DNA from: Hirudo medicinalis | Lineage: Eukaryota; Annelida; Clitellata; Hirudinida; Hirudinidae | Direction of reading: 5' to 3' | NCBI GenBank assembly: GCA_011800805.1 | Contig: MPNW01001004.1 | Coordinates: 1-41,154, forward strand | DNA length: 41,154 bases | Shown: positions 1 through 11,300 of the stretch, in pieces | How positions within the stretch are numbered: position 1 is the stretch's first letter | Layout: the number at the start of each line of letters is the position of its first letter | Program-made: the position numbers and the translations under genes | Notes under the pieces: generated by a model | What the model was told of the DNA's origin: nothing | The model's database searches: none | The model's input: only the letters and a program-made list of their open reading frames with translations

Positions 1-1048
1 ACCTCTCGAAGTGGAGATGTAAGGAAAAATGATGAAATGCCAAACTCATGTTGACAGTTTCCTCCCCACTGGGGATTGGTTCTGTGAGGTCCTGCTTTCT
101 TGATTCCTCCATGAAAAGATGGATGGACGCACGGGTGAATGTGATTCATCTCCTTCCTCGATGATGTTAAGTGACTCCAATTAAGCGAATAATTCGTGAC
201 GAAGAATGTTGTCTTCAGCCTTCTTTTGTATCTTTCAGTCGATTGTATATCGTCGTCGTCGTCGTTGTTGTTGTTGTTGTTGTTGTTAAAACCAAATGCA
301 AACCGATCGATCGTAAAAGTAAGCGATGAAAGAAATAAAACCTAAATTCAAGCAGGAATAATAACAAAAATAATAACATTATTATAAAATAACAACAAAA
401 TATTATGCAACATAATTTATAATAATTTGTAATGTTATATTTTAATGGAAATCATTCTCCACATCAAACGCTGCTTTATGACGGCGTCAGAAGTTTTTTA
501 TCAGTCGGCCCCAAAAGTTCAAGAGGTCAGAGATGAAAGTTCACCCTGATAGGAAGGAGATGAAATTTAAATGTGCATTGGAGGCGCCCGAGGCTTGATC
601 AGCGTAATTGGAATATTTACATGAACAGTTTGTTGTGCAATAGAAGTTGAAGTCATGGATGAATGATTTTTATCCACGCTTCACTGATTCCTTTGTGAGT
701 AAACGTCTTTTTAATTATTCGTGAGGATGGGCAAGTTGTGATAGTAGTGATGATTGTAATGAAGGTGATGACACTTTCGTTAAAGGTAGTGATGACGTAA
801 GTAACAAATTATATTTAGAACATCGCCTCATTTGCATATTACAAATAATAACTTGGTTTAATTCACAGGAAAACAACTAAACATGTCACAATAATTATTA
901 ATTATTCTTATAGAATCTCTGAAAAACCCAACTTTACGAAAAGCCCTTTCAAACATCCACTTTCGTTTCCTTCATTAGAGATGTTCCGCATCATTGAACT
1001 CCCGATGTGAGTGGTGAGTAATCAAGGCGGACAAAAAGCCGATTTCTG
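1..1048. other. Upstream region of zfh1/ZEB gene, no gene seen
   Basis: I see no coding exon here. The stretch holds a short GTC/GTT trinucleotide run near 250-290, AT-rich DNA, and otherwise unique sequence leading into the TATA promoter at about 1095. It is the natural place for cis-regulatory DNA of the downstream zinc-finger homeodomain gene, but no individual element can be defended except those listed separately. Confidence 0.5.
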
Positions 1049-1100
1049 ATTGGCTACCTGTGCCCAGGTAGGCGGGTCCTCTAATCAAGGTGCATATAAA
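1049..1100 (+). promoter_or_regulatory. TATA promoter with inverted CCAAT box
   Basis: ATTGG (inverted CCAAT box) lies at 1049-1053 and TATAAA at 1095-1100, with a GC-richer stretch between them. A start site near 1126 is inferred from the usual 25-30 bp spacing. The nearest downstream plus-strand gene is the zfh1/ZEB gene, so this is probably its promoter; the distance to the first coding exon (about 1.2 kb) would be spanned by a 5' UTR intron. Confidence 0.6.
1054..1071. promoter_or_regulatory. Inverted pair of ZEB-type sites (CTACCTG/CAGGTAG)
   Basis: CTACCTG (1054-1060) and CAGGTAG (1065-1071) form a perfect 7-bp inverted repeat with a 4-bp spacer, 24 bp upstream of the TATA box. CAGGTA/CAGGTG is the recognised motif of zfh1/ZEB zinc-finger clusters. 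Occupancy by the gene's own product is inference. Confidence 0.45.
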
Positions 1101-1125
1101 GGTGCGCACGAGAAAAAACTGAATG

Positions 1126-1256
1126 TGTGATTTGTACTGAGTGCTTTTTTTGAGAAGTTTGAGAATTAAAAAAAATTAGTAGTACTTGATATTTTTAACT
1201 TAAGTTACAAACACCTGTAGCTTTACCTGCATTGAAGGTATGATTATTTTGAAAAG
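1126..1256 (+). other. Putative non-coding 5' exon of zfh1/ZEB gene
   Basis: From the predicted start site the sequence runs to a strong donor (AAAAG|GTGAGC, exon end 1256); an alternative donor GAAG|GTATGA would end it at 1237. No open frame connects to the downstream protein, so this would be 5' UTR. Two more CAGGTN-type sites, CACCTG (1212-1217) and TACCTG (1224-1229), lie inside it. Confidence 0.4.
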
Positions 1257-1515
1257 GTGAGCTTGACGCTTCTAATACCTACTTCTCAAACTTAGGAATT
1301 ATGGTTTACATTTATCTATACTTCAGATTAATTGTTCATTATAATAATTTATGCTAATGAGGTGATCGGAGAACCGTTCACAAGGAAGAAACGCAGTGGA
1401 ATGTTGTTGTTGTTGGTCTTTGTTGAAAGCATTCGTCGCATTCATTGTTTTGTTGTTGTTCCTTCTCTTTGTTCTCCTCTGTTTGTTCTTTGTATTGCGT
1501 CTCCTTGAATTTCGT

Positions 1516-1727
1516 TGTATTATTATGTTTGTATCATCATTCATTGTATTATTATGTTTGTATCATCATTCATTGTATTATGTTTGTATCATCATTCATT
1601 GTATTATTATGTTTGTATCATCATTCATTGTATTATTATGTTTGTATCATCATTCATTGTATTATTATGTTTGTATCATCATTCATTGTATTATTATGTT
1701 TGTATCATCATTCATTGTATTATTATA
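1516..1727. repeat. 29-bp minisatellite, about 7 copies
   Basis: A 29-bp unit beginning TGTATTATTATG repeats seven times (one copy is 26 bp) with a partial eighth. Because 29 is not divisible by three, the same peptide motif appears in all three frames, which creates long overlapping open frames with no coding value. It lies in the presumed first intron of the zfh1/ZEB gene. Confidence 0.9.
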
Positions 1728-1925
1728 TTTTTTCAACTATTATGTGCACACTGTCGAATCTCGTTGTAAATCATCAACTCTTGTTGATCATTCCCACAAC
1801 ACAAATTTCAACCCGATTGCTTCACTCGATTGGTTCTTACTTTCACTCATGAATATTCATGTTGAATAATTATTTTCTTCATTTAATTGGATCAACGTCG
1901 TCAAATTGAGCGATTAGTCTTAAAG

Positions 1926-1978
1926 AGACATCATCACCATCGTCATCATCGTCATCATCGTCGTCGTCGTCGTCGTCA

Positions 1979-2009
<31 letters not shown>

Positions 2010-2165
2010 CATCCCATCCACAGTTATCTTATTCCGCATCTCAAATGCATTTCCTTTTCTGATTGTCATCTGACTTCTAGTGTTTCGTGAAGAGTGGAAA
2101 GGTGATGATGACGATGAAGATGATGATGACGATGAGGAAGATGACATTGAGAATGATGACGATGA
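1926..2165. repeat. ATC/GTC (GAY) microsatellite tracts
   Basis: Tracts of CATCGT type (about 1926-2012) and GATGAC type (about 2100-2165), with unique sequence between. They are intronic or in the 5' UTR. The same compound GAT/GAC repeat recurs throughout the first 14 kb of the window. Confidence 0.85.
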
Positions 2166-2326
2166 CTACACGAACAGCCACCTTTATGAAATAATTAAAA
2201 AATATAATAACAGTATTACAAAGTTATACAAGCAATTTAAGTAACATCTGAATTGATGTAATAATATATTACAAATCACACAAATGCACTTCGATTTATT
2301 GCACTTAATGTCATCACTTTCTGAGC

Positions 2327-2705
2327 ATGTTTTTAAATCATTCGAGCAGAGGTCACGTGAGACTGGGAACATTGTTGAAGATGAACGAAACTCCAACAAC
2401 TTTCAACAACTTTCCGCTTCAACGAACAACTGGAATAACCACCACCACCACCACCAATAACCACGACGACGACGCCGATGACGTCATTAAGAACAAGTGC
2501 TCCGATGACGTCATATCCGGATTACATGAATTAAACGATGCTTCATCCAAGCAGACGTCATCGACGCGCGATGATGATGATGATGTTAGGGATGAAGATG
2601 ATGTTGGCGAGGAAGAGGAGGATGACGAAGATGAGGAGAGAGTTTCAAGCAGCAGTGATGTGAGATGCACAAAAGGTTAGAATGCTATCATTACATGGCA
2701 TGTTG

Positions 2706-2743
<38 letters not shown>

Positions 2744-2998
2744 TCGGAATTATTAATCATGACAAAGGTGCACATAACGTTGATATTATAAGCAATATTA
2801 TTGTGGTGACGTAATATTAATGTTATTTAATATTAATGTTATTCAAATATTTGTAAACGACGAAGAAATTATCGAATTAAGTTGTAAATGATAAAAAACC
2901 ATCAATTGCAATGTTGTGAGGATGAAAGTTATTATTTTTTATTATTTGTCAAACCTGAGGCAGTCAGGAAGAGGATCAGCATGTCTCAGGGGAGGATT

Positions 2999-3029
<31 letters not shown>

Positions 3030-3184
3030 CGAGGACGACGACGACGACGATGATGATGATGATGACGAGGACGATGATGATGATGATGATGATGACGACG
3101 ACGACGACGTGACGATGATGATGATGAAAGTTATGGTAATGATTATGAGATGATATCTGTGTTGATNGATCAGCATGTCTAGGG

Positions 3185-3221
<37 letters not shown>

Positions 3222-6200
3222 CGAGGACGACGACGACGACGATGATGATGATGATGAGACGACGATGATGATGATGATGATGATGATGATGACGACGACG
3301 ACGACGATGATGATGATGATGACGGTGACGATGACGATAGGGATGATGGCTATAATGATGATTGATAATGCAGAAAATAATGATGCTGAGGAGAGTATGG
3401 AAGTTATAATAATACTAAAAATAGAAATGATGATGATGGTGTCTTTGATGATGATAGAATTGAATTTGCAGATGAATGAACTGAAAGTGTAAGAAAATTG
3501 ACGACGACGACGATGATGATGATGGTAATAGTAGCCACTAATTTATTGCTCAACATTACAATGGAGTGATGGTGCTCATTAGCATAATTCATTCATTCAT
3601 CATCGTCGTCGTCGTCGTCTTAACGAAGACGAGTGTAATTGATTGGAAAGGTCACCTTAAGGGATTGAAAGGAACTTTGACGTCTGCTGCTGTAATTACA
3701 TTAAGTCTCATTTAATATTCACGATGATGATGATGATGATGACGATTATTATTATTATTATTATTATTATTAACCTCTTAATTTATTTTCAAAATATGGT
3801 ATGGAATGAAATTGTCGCCGTTCGTTTTAAAATTGAAATTGATATTTTGATTGAGGAATAATTTCGACATTAGGAAGCATAAATTATTATAATTAGATGG
3901 TTCGATGCATAATTATTATAATGAGGCTAGATTACGTTAATCATCACTTCTCAACAGCATAACAGGTTAAAGTCTTGCGCAACTTGCTAACCATAAATTA
4001 TGCAAGTCATAACTCGTGGTATGTTATAATATGAGAGTAAAATAATCATAATTTATTTCAGAACAAATTCCTCCCGAGGCCTCCATCTCAACAACGACCT
4101 CCATCCAATCAGACAACACCAACAACGACAACAACGTCCAGCAACAGCAACAAACAATTTCATCTTCCTTCTTGTCTTCATCTCTCCATCTTCCTCCTTC
4201 ATTTCACAATCTCTCTTTCTTCAGTCCATCTTCAACTCCCATCATCATCATGCCCACACAGCATGCAATCCCCTCCTCATCAACATCGTCATCATCATCA
4301 TCATCAACATTCTTCCAATCGCCAGTATCTTCGTCTTCGTCGTCATCATCATCGACACTGGTCCTATCTCAGCAGACTGTGTTCAAGGGCTCAGACAGGA
4401 GGTTCCAGTGTGCCCAGTGCAGTAAGGCTTTCAAGTTCAAACATCACCTCAAGGAGCACGCACGCATCCACTCAGGAGAGAAGCCGTTTCAGTGCGTGAA
4501 ATGTGGAAAGAGATTCAGTCACAGTGGCTCCTACAGCAGCCACACAACTTCCAAGAAGTGTTTTTCATCTTCTTCGACGCCATCCGTTCTCAGCAACATC
4601 CACAACTACGATGCCCACGATGTTGTTGCTGCTGTTGACGGTGAAATAATGATATTTCTCGATGTGTTACATTCGATCGTTTATGTTCTTAACGTGAAAT
4701 TATTCAAGATTTTATATTTTGTGGAGTTTTTGAAGGGATGAATTGTAATCCAATATTTCACAAAATAGAATGGGATAGTTTAATTGGGCGTTTCAATAGA
4801 ACATCGTACGTGATGTTGTCAGGTGAGATTCAAGTCGAGATGCTAAAAGTAGTCTTCAATTACAGGTGTGGAAGGTTCGTCGAGTTGCCAACAACAGATT
4901 TTTATGTTGACTCCCCCTCAGCAGGAAAAAAAAATTCTCACATTTCTTTCTCCAAACATGGAAAACTTCTCCAAGAAAAAAGTCATCGTGAAACAAACGA
5001 ATTCCAACAATTTGCTGCAGCAACCAACAACTCAAACATCGCATCAACCACAACTCGTACTCATACAACAACCTCCCCAAACAGCAACACAGCAACAACA
5101 AAATCAAGTCGTAAATCAGCCCACTACGAAACCCATCCTCGTCATAAAAGCAGTTCGCAATGGTCTGGGACTTCTCATCACTTCCATACAGGACTTGGAA
5201 AAGTCCCAAGCCATCGACCGACAAGAAACAACGACTAGCAGCATCAACAACAACAACAACATTAATATTAATAACAACAACAACAGCATTACTAACAACA
5301 GCACGACAAACCAGCAACAAGAGCAACACGATCCTTCTCAAAGTCAGGATTCAAAGTCAGACGATTACGACGACATCGATGTTCAACTGCAAATGGATTT
5401 GGGCGAAGAAGAAGCAGACGATAAAACTTCAAAGTCAACTTTAACTCCACCGATTCTTTCTCGAACTGAAACCACATGCCAGCGGTTCGAAACCGGCCTC
5501 GACACTCTGGCAGCGGTGGCAGAAAAGCTGAGAGAGGAAATGCTCCTCGAGGACACGAAAGGATTCATTGATGAGGACAAGAAGACCTTTAAAATCGAGG
5601 CCGAAGACATGGACAGCCAGTCTTTCTTCAACCAGGAATTGAACGCGACACCTCTCGGTTGCCTGCAGTACGATCAAGGCAGAAGATCAGTTCTTAGCAA
5701 GGACCAGAGAATGATTCTCAGGTCTTTCTACTCGAAGAATTCGAGTCCGATTGCCACTGAACTGGAAGAAATAATCAAGAAGTGTGGTCTGCCAAGGAGG
5801 GTGGTCCAGGTTTGGTTTCAGAACAGGAGAGCCAGAGACAGACAGAGAGAGAGGATAGCTCAAGCTGCTTTTGCTAGGTTGACAATTACAGAAAGTTGAA
5901 TTTATTAAAGCGGCATTAATAATAGGCTTTTATGTTTTACTGTTTTTTTACTTCATAAATTTTATTTATAATAAAACAAGTAAAAAAACAAGAATTCAAT
6001 ATTTTAAGGGTTAAATTTCTTAGGTTCAAAAATTTCTAGTTAGGTATTTCATTACATCGTTACGCACGATTTGACAAATTGAATGAAAACGCTTGAAACG
6101 TGACGTAATTTGACGTAATGCTTTCACAAACTTTCAGAATGAAAGAAAAGCAGCAGCAAATGAAATCCTCTTTCAAATCAAGCTTCAAATCCTCATCAAG

Positions 6201-6677
6201 TCCTTCATCTTCGCCTGCATCATCTTCCGATGAAACTCAGCCGCTGAATCTTTCCGTCAAAAGTGATAAGGAAACGTCACTTCCTGTTTTAGATTTGAGC
6301 CTCAGAAACAAACTCAACGACTCTCCCGACAATCAACAGTCGCAGCAACATGCAACAACAACAACTTCAACACTACAGTCGCAGAGTGAAATCGTCATCT
6401 TGTTCACAGACGCCGATGCAGGCTGCAGCAACAAGAACTTGCCGAAAGTTGAGATTCCCAGCAACAAAATCTTCTTCAACAACAACAACAACGGAAACAA
6501 CATTTTGACGCCCGAGTCGTCACCACGTTCAACGATGAACGACAGCTCCTACTTCTCAGGAGCTGAACTCAATCAGGACGACGCTGAGATGATTGACATC
6601 AAGAGTTCTATATACTTGCGGAAGGTGATAATAGATCATAAATAAGAAACTATAACGACGACGACGACGACGACGAC

Positions 6678-6747
<70 letters not shown>

Positions 6748-7564
6748 TAGTGCAATACATTGTGGAATGAATTGCAGCCTCTCAATAAACACGCGGGAAA
6801 AGTTGGACAGCGTGGCGACAAACCGTTGTTCTACTGCGACCAATGCGACAAAACCTTCAAGAAGCACAGTTCTTTGACTCGCCACAAGTACGAACATTCA
6901 GGTGCGTTTCGACATTTTTGGACCATTTTCTGCTAATTGTCTTCATTTTCATCCAACTTGGGTCTTAAAAAGAGGGCCACCTTTGTAGCTGCGGTCAAAG
7001 ATCAAATGCCAGAGTTTACAAAGCTGTCAGGATTGAAATTAAGACCACCTTATGGGAAAAAAATTAAACGTGCGACTTTCTTGATGGGCACCGATGATCC
7101 ACAATACTCCACAACACGATATTTGAGGGAGAGATTGGAAATTCTGAAATAGTTTTCATTGTGGAAAGAAGGGAGAAAGATTTTAGACTATTCCCCAGGG
7201 TCGACGTTACGTGCCCTCATTGTGTACACAACTTATGACATTAACCTCCTTCAGTATTCCAAATGTGACAATGTCACTGCGTGCTGTATGTTTATGGTAT
7301 TGCTTCAACTGCTGTATGTACTGTAATACTGTAAACGGTTGTACTACATACCTCATCGTTTCTACAGGTAGGAGGCCCTTCACATGTCACGTGTGTCTGA
7401 AAGCATTCAAGCACAAACATCACCTGGTTGAACACAGTCGACTTCACAGCGGAGAAAAACCTTTCAGGTGCTCCGTGTGTTCCAAGTCATTCAGTCACTC
7501 CGGATCGTTCAGTCAACACACGAACAACCGGCATAAAGAATGCAACCCCGTTCTTGGACAATGA
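2327..7564 (+). CDS. zfh1: zfh1/ZEB-family zinc-finger homeodomain repressor
   Basis: Six coding exons whose phases all agree: 2327-2675, 4062-4640, 4866-5877, 6138-6624, 6778-6901 and 7368-7564; about 915 residues. Order: a Thr/Asp/Glu-rich acidic start; two C2H2 fingers at about 230-284 ([17 protein letters not shown], then the HSGSYSSH finger); a Gln/Asn-rich stretch; a homeodomain at about 584-640 with [14 protein letters not shown]; CtBP-type motifs PLNLS (about 681) and VLDLS; three C-terminal fingers (about 826 to the end, [10 protein letters not shown] and [10 protein letters not shown]). Finger-homeodomain-PLNLS-finger order is diagnostic of zfh1/ZEB transcriptional repressors (mesoderm, muscle and neural fate). 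The start is uncertain: Met at 2327 or an in-frame Met at 2381. The paired N-terminal fingers 1-2 of ZEB were not found, and there is no acidic C-terminal tail after the last finger. Confidence 0.9.
2676..4061. repeat. Intron of zfh1/ZEB packed with GAT/GAC and TTA repeats
   Basis: The intron holds (TTA)n near 2704-2743, two long compound GAT/GAC tracts (about 2998-3117 and 3187-3332) and shorter ones near 3500, 3600 and 3724-3770. The two long tracts have the same flank (GATCAGCATGTCT) and are separated by a single N at 3167, so they are probably one locus assembled twice. Long Asp- or Met-rich open frames here are repeat artefacts. Confidence 0.8.
6655..6747. repeat. (GAC)n(GAT)n tract filling most of a 153-nt intron
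   Basis: A pure GAC block followed by a long pure GAT block lies between zfh1/ZEB exons 4 (ends 6624) and 5 (starts 6778). The tract makes up about 60% of the intron and leaves only about 30 nt before the acceptor TTGCAG. Confidence 0.9.
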
Positions 7565-7643
7565 ACTTGAGAGAGATTCTTTGTAAATTCTTGGTTTTAC
7601 TTTAAAAAAAAACCCACTTGTCTGCCGAAATGCATTTCTAGTT

Positions 7644-7684
7644 TCATTCATTCATTCATTCATTCATTCATTCATTCATTCATT
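7644..7684. repeat. (CATT)n microsatellite in zfh1/ZEB 3' UTR
   Basis: About ten TTCA units lie between the stop codon at 7562-7564 and the poly(A) signal at 7697. Confidence 0.9.
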
Positions 7685-7696
7685 CGTGGCTTTTGC

Positions 7697-7702
7697 AATA
7701 AA
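7697..7702 (+). terminator. Poly(A) signal of zfh1/ZEB gene
   Basis: AATAAA lies 133 bp after the stop codon of the zinc-finger gene, a normal short 3' UTR. Confidence 0.6.
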
Positions 7703-8306
7703 ATCTCAACTGACGATGAACATTGTAATTGGCCTAGTTGGTTCGAGAGTTTTAGAAAGTGTGTTATAACTTTTTATTTGATCTCGTCTAGTTTAATTTT
7801 CATTATTCATTCATCGTTTGGCATCTTTACCGCTTAAAGTATTAACCACCAGAAGTGTTCAAAACGTGTACAGAGGCGCGAATTCTTTTACTTTTTATGT
7901 GTGAATATTTTTTTCTGACATCTCATGACATGACGTCGTTACCGCGGTTAGAATATCTCGTGACATTTTTTTACATTTGGGATTCTCACATTTATTTCTG
8001 TATTCCTCCTAACATTTATTAGCATTTATCTGGATTCCTTCTTCGCTTTCAAAAGTACTTCGACTGGATTAAAGAGATGTTGTAAACTTGTTGTTGACGT
8101 TTTTAAAAGAAAACCTTTGTTTTTCTTTCGGTAATTTAATAAAAATCGAATAAAATTAAGCTCAACTGACAAGACGACGCTGAAGATGAGGTCGCCAAGG
8201 AATAAAAAATATTGACATTTTCAACGTCAACAACTCTCAAGCAGAATCAACTCAACGAACAACACAGAAGTAACATCACAATCGACATCTCATACAATAA
8301 TCATAA
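7703..8306. other. Intergenic between zfh1/ZEB and troponin I (convergent 3' ends)
   Basis: No open frame of note and no recognisable element. It contains several TTTATT hexamers (reverse AATAAA, for example about 7991 and 8015) that could serve as poly(A) signals for the minus-strand troponin I gene. Confidence 0.5.
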
Positions 8307-8307
8307 T

Positions 8308-11300
8308 TTATTCTTCCTCTTCTTCTTCTTCTTCTTCTTCTTCTTCCTCCTCCTCCTCCTCTTCCTCCTCTTCCTCCTCTTCTGCTTCTTCTTCGCTCTT
8401 TTCATCCTCCTTTTCTTCATTGTTCTCTTCATCCTTGTGCTTCAACTGGTCAAGACTCCAATCTGGCTTCTTGTCCTAATGAACAAACATCAATAAGTTG
8501 TGAATAAAGCGATAAATAATTACTTGATAATAATAATAATATTAGTTAACTCATAACTTCAATCATTACTATTCAGTAATGTTTAGCAACGAACCTTTTC
8601 TTCGTCCTTGGTGTCGACTGCAAACTTCGACTGCCCTGTGGACTTGAGGGTGGCTGCCAAGATGGGCTTCTTCTTGGGTTTGTCAAGGTCGAATTTTGTG
8701 CTATTTTTGTTTAAATGAAGCAATTAAGCATCGATGATGATTTTCATTTATGTTTGTGTTGGTAAACAAATAACATGTTTGTGTTGGTAAACAAATAACA
8801 TGTTTGTGTTGGTATACAAATAACATGTTTGTGTTGGTATACAAATAAAATGCTTTTATATATTTTAGAAGCAATTTGTCAAAAACTACTTGCAAGCAAG
8901 TTTACAATAATTCAACACTCACTGAGCTTTAGCAACTTTTTTGAGCATTGGCTTCGAACTGCAAGAATGTTAACGAAATTAAATTTAAAAATATGGTTAT
9001 TTGTCATTTATTTGTTAATTATTCTGAGTTATTTTCAAGACAAGCAGGTGGCAGTTGTTCTTGTGGCCGATGTTGTTGCGATACGTTTTTGTGGAAATTG
9101 AAAAACTGAATTGAAAAGCTAAATTGAAAAACCACTCACAACTTTCCTTTGATGTCGTTGACTTTGATGTTCAGTTCGTTTATCTGGAAAAGCAATTTTG
9201 CTCTCAAATGAGGTCGAAGGTGGGTGGTTGAAAATATTCAAACAAATAAACTGAATTTTAATTCCAACACTTTGTTGCTGTCAACATTTATCGCACAAAT
9301 TAACATTTTCAGCGATCGATTAAAAATAAAACTAGGTTAAATTAGTAAGTAATTAAACGCGATTTGTAAATGTGACGGGAAAACTATGAGAAAGTCCGAG
9401 GGTCAAAAGGTCACCTCCTCAGTTTGCCTTCCAAGCCTGCACTCCCAATCGTACTTTTCCTCCTCCAAACGTGCCACAACAGCGTGCAACTCCTTCACTT
9501 TCTGCTCCAAGGCTTCTAGAAATTCAGAAGAAATTGTTTTCAAGTTAATATTTCATAATTCGCGAACAGAAAATAAGGAAAATGAAATAAGGAGCAAGAA
9601 ATAAGGAGCAAGAAATGGAGCATCACAGAAAATAACAGTGGGTCAGGTTTGGTGTGTTCAAGGAAAGGCTTTCATAAAAACAAATTTAGTCTTTAAACAC
9701 CCAATTGACAATCAATTATAATTAATTACTATTGCTAATCCAAATTACTAATTTAATTACTAATTACTAATTTACTAATCCAAACATTACTTTCTAATTA
9801 ATTAATTAATTAATAGAAATGCAGTTTAATTAAATTCATCATTAATTCGGTCGACGAATTATTTGATCGCAAGTGCTTTTTTGTTTTTTTCTTCAAAATC
9901 GCAAATAAATCTACAGCGTAATTTGAAGCAAACACATTTTAATTATTTTAATTAGTTTAATCATCTCAACCAGGTTACATTTGATCTCCTGCTTCAGGAG
10001 GAATGTCCACGCAAATCTATCATCGCCTCATTAAACATCACGCAAACAATTTACACTACTCCATCTGTTGAATTACGATTAAATATTAATGTTTATAATA
10101 TAAATTCTAGTCATTGATACGATAATTAATAAATTGTTTTAATGTTAATATTTATAATAATTATTCTAATTATTGATAAAATAATTACACGATCGTTTCG
10201 TTCAGCATCAGAACCTCGTCGACTGGCATGTATTGCAACCACACGTAAAAACTTGCATCAAGTAATTAAAGAATCAACATAAAAAGTAATTTTCCAAGCG
10301 AACTTTGATCAAGTCCGTCCAGAGACAGCTTTGGCACTCTGGCCTCGATGGCCTTCTTCTTCTCCTCAGCCTCCTTTTCTTGTTGCTTCTTCAGTTCTTC
10401 TGCAGCTTTTTGCATAATGAGTTGCTGGAAATGATTAGTTTGTATTTAATTCAGCGTGATTCACCGATGAATTTCAAGCATTCGTTCATTCATAATATAA
10501 ATGCATAAAATGCATTGAAAAGGGGAATTGTAGATTGAACGAGTGTACGACGGTGGTTCGCTTCGATTGCTAATATTAATAATTATTATTAATAACAACT
10601 TATTATGTAATAAAACCTAATTTTAATGCAAGTCTTCATCAATAACGATGTTAGTGGAAGTTTCAGTTTCCATAGAAACAAGGAAATAAGAAATGCTAAA
10701 TATCGAATTTGTTTCTAAGGACGTGTAATAAATTGTTACAATTGTTGTAATCACATGGCAGATCTTGTACTTAATAATGTGATTACATAATAATGTGATT
10801 ACATAATAATGTGATTACATAATAATGTGATTACATAATAATGTGCTTACATAATAATGTGATTACATTCACGGGAATAAATGTGTTACTACACCAGTTT
10901 CCAACCACAAATTCACCACAACTCACTCCTCAAAATAAAAATATTAATAACAATAATTTTAATCGTCCAACCTTCAGCAACTTTTTCTTTTCAGGGGTCA
11001 AACTGATCCCCTTCTTCTTCTTGGGTTGTTTCTGTTGAAACAACAAACAATTCTAAGAAACCCCTCGAGTCCAAAATCATTTCAAAAGACTTAGTAATGA
11101 ACTTTAATACTACTACTACTACTACTACTACTAATAATAATAATAATAATAAACTTAATAAGGTTAATAATAATAAACTCAAGCAATCTCAACAACTCCG
11201 AAAAAACCAGGCGCTGGGAAAAAAGAAAAGTCGAACAACTCACAGCAGGTGGCCTGAAAAAACAAATAAAAACCAACTCAGCATCGTTAGAAATCAATTT

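Noticed and set aside
1396..1869. Long Cys/Ile/Val-rich open frames
   Set aside because: Translation of a 29-bp minisatellite in three frames; no conserved domain and no splice or start context.
2888..3492. Met/Asp/Thr-rich open frames
   Set aside because: Translations of GAT/GAC microsatellites inside a zfh1/ZEB intron.
6556..6897. Poly-His and poly-Ile frames on the minus strand
   Set aside because: Antisense of the (GAC)n(GAT)n intron and of zinc-finger exons.
8751..10868. CRISPR-like repeat arrays
   Set aside because: Repeats are directly tandem without unique spacers, and the genome is an animal's.
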